Translations under genes and position numbers: made by a program
The notes under the pieces: model-generated
The model's input: only the letters and a program-made list of their open reading frames with translations
What the model was told of the DNA's origin: nothing
The model's database searches: none
Shown here: positions 7,412 through 7,946 of the stretch, one piece after another
Numbering within the stretch: the stretch's first letter is position 1
How the letters are laid out: each line of letters opens with the position of its first letter
DNA from: Bacteroidales bacterium UBA1751
GTDB lineage: Bacteria; Bacteroidota; Bacteroidia; Bacteroidales; UBA932
Assembly (NCBI GenBank): GCA_002315995.1
Contig: DCHN01000045.1
Span: 2,734-10,679 of the forward strand
Length of the DNA stretch: 7,946 bases
Direction: 5' to 3'

Positions 7412-7946
7412 AGATATCTTCAACGCTCTGAATTGAGCGTACCATTGAGGCAATTTGGCCTATCTCCATTTCACCCTCAACGGAGTCTCCATCAAAGATT
7501 CCGCTCTTTGTGCGCCCCTTGCCAAGAAACTCCCTGAGCTGGTCGGCACTGGCACCCTCTGACTCCATTTGAGCAACCCTTTGGGTGAATTCACTTGAAC
7601 AGAGAAGCCTTGCAGGAGCAAGCTTTTTGAGATGAAGCATTGTGCCACCCTCCGGAATACCAAGACACATCTTCTTATACTCCTCGCTGGCACTGCTCTC
7701 GCGGCTCAAAGCAAAGCGGGTACCTATTTGAACGCCCTCTGCACCAAGAGCCATGGCGGCCTCAATCTGGCACTTGAGAGCTATTCCGCCGGCTGCAATA
7801 ACAGGTATTGAAACAGCCTCCCTAACAGCAGGAACAAGACAGAAAGTGGTGGTCTCCTCCTTTCCGTTGTGCCCGCCAGCCTCAAACCCTTCAGCTACAA
7901 CGGCATCAACTCCGGCATCCTCAGCCTTCTTTGCAAAGGTTGAAGA
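7395..7946 (-). CDS. Nitronate monooxygenase / FabK-like FMN enzyme, C-terminal part (5' end outside window)
   Basis: The frame is open from the window edge to the stop at 7395, giving 183 residues of a C-terminal half; the true start lies beyond 7946, so the internal ATG at 7754 is not the start. The family (nitronate monooxygenase/2-nitropropane dioxygenase, PF03060, including enoyl-ACP reductase FabK) is an FMN-binding TIM barrel. Visible hallmarks are VVAEGFEAGGHNG (16-28 of the visible part), containing the GGH active-site segment; IPVIAAGGIA (47-56), a flavin-phosphate strand; and LGAEGVQIGTRF (67-78), the second phosphate-binding loop. The tail with GGTMLHLKKLAPARLL and KGRTKSGIFDGD is typical of Bacteroidota members. 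Nitronate oxidation and enoyl-ACP reduction cannot be separated without the N-terminal half; the C-terminal wording suits the nitronate monooxygenase annotation better. No terminator lies after its stop; transcription would run antisense into the kinase gene. Confidence 0.9.
   Translation of the reverse strand, partial: SSTFAKKAEDAGVDAVVAEGFEAGGHNGKEETTTFCLVPAVREAVSIPVIAAGGIALKCQIEAAMALGAEGVQIGTRFALSRESSASEEYKKMCLGIPEGGTMLHLKKLAPARLLCSSEFTQRVAQMESEGASADQLREFLGKGRTKSGIFDGDSVEGEMEIGQIASMVRSIQSVEDIFKDLV

Noticed and set aside
7395..7754. A complete 119-residue small protein starting at the ATG at 7754.
   Set aside because: The same frame continues upstream to the window edge with strongly conserved family motifs, so this ATG is internal to a larger enzyme.

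Overview
The window reads as chromosomal DNA from a member of the Bacteroidota, most likely Bacteroidales. MutS has the N-terminal and C-terminal wording typical of that order, starts lack strong Shine-Dalgarno sites, and the one clear intergenic promoter region carries Bacteroidota-type TAnnTTTG -7 elements. No mobile element, CRISPR array, rRNA or tRNA was found, and gene density is high.

Layout: (1) positions 58-2682, minus strand, a complete mutS (DNA mismatch recognition ATPase). (2) 2683-2774, a 92-base divergent intergenic region with two back-to-back candidate promoters. (3) 2775-4001, plus strand, a lipoprotein serine hydrolase of the class C beta-lactamase/D-aminopeptidase fold. (4) 4049-6127, plus strand, a long CPA1-type Na+/H+ antiporter whose cytosolic tail recalls the SOS1 group; it follows the lipoprotein gene by 47 bases with no visible promoter. 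(5) 6140-6179, a strong intrinsic terminator. (6) 6188-7411, plus strand, a kinase of the aminoglycoside phosphotransferase fold resembling N-acetylhexosamine kinases, starting only 8 bases after the terminator U-tract. (7) 7395-7946, minus strand, the C-terminal 183 residues of an FMN-dependent nitronate monooxygenase/FabK-like enzyme whose 5' end lies outside the window; its stop overlaps the kinase stop convergently by 17 bases.

How the parts relate: mutS is an autonomous housekeeping gene. The lipoprotein hydrolase and the antiporter look like a two-gene transcription unit ending at the terminator, perhaps linking envelope maintenance with ion and pH homeostasis, although that functional link is inference. 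The sugar-kinase-like gene is probably metabolic and its source of transcription is not obvious. I do not see convincing evidence for an undescribed multi-gene system. The items most worth a second look are the SOS1-like antiporter tail, the terminator abutting the kinase start, and the hydrolase-antiporter pairing.
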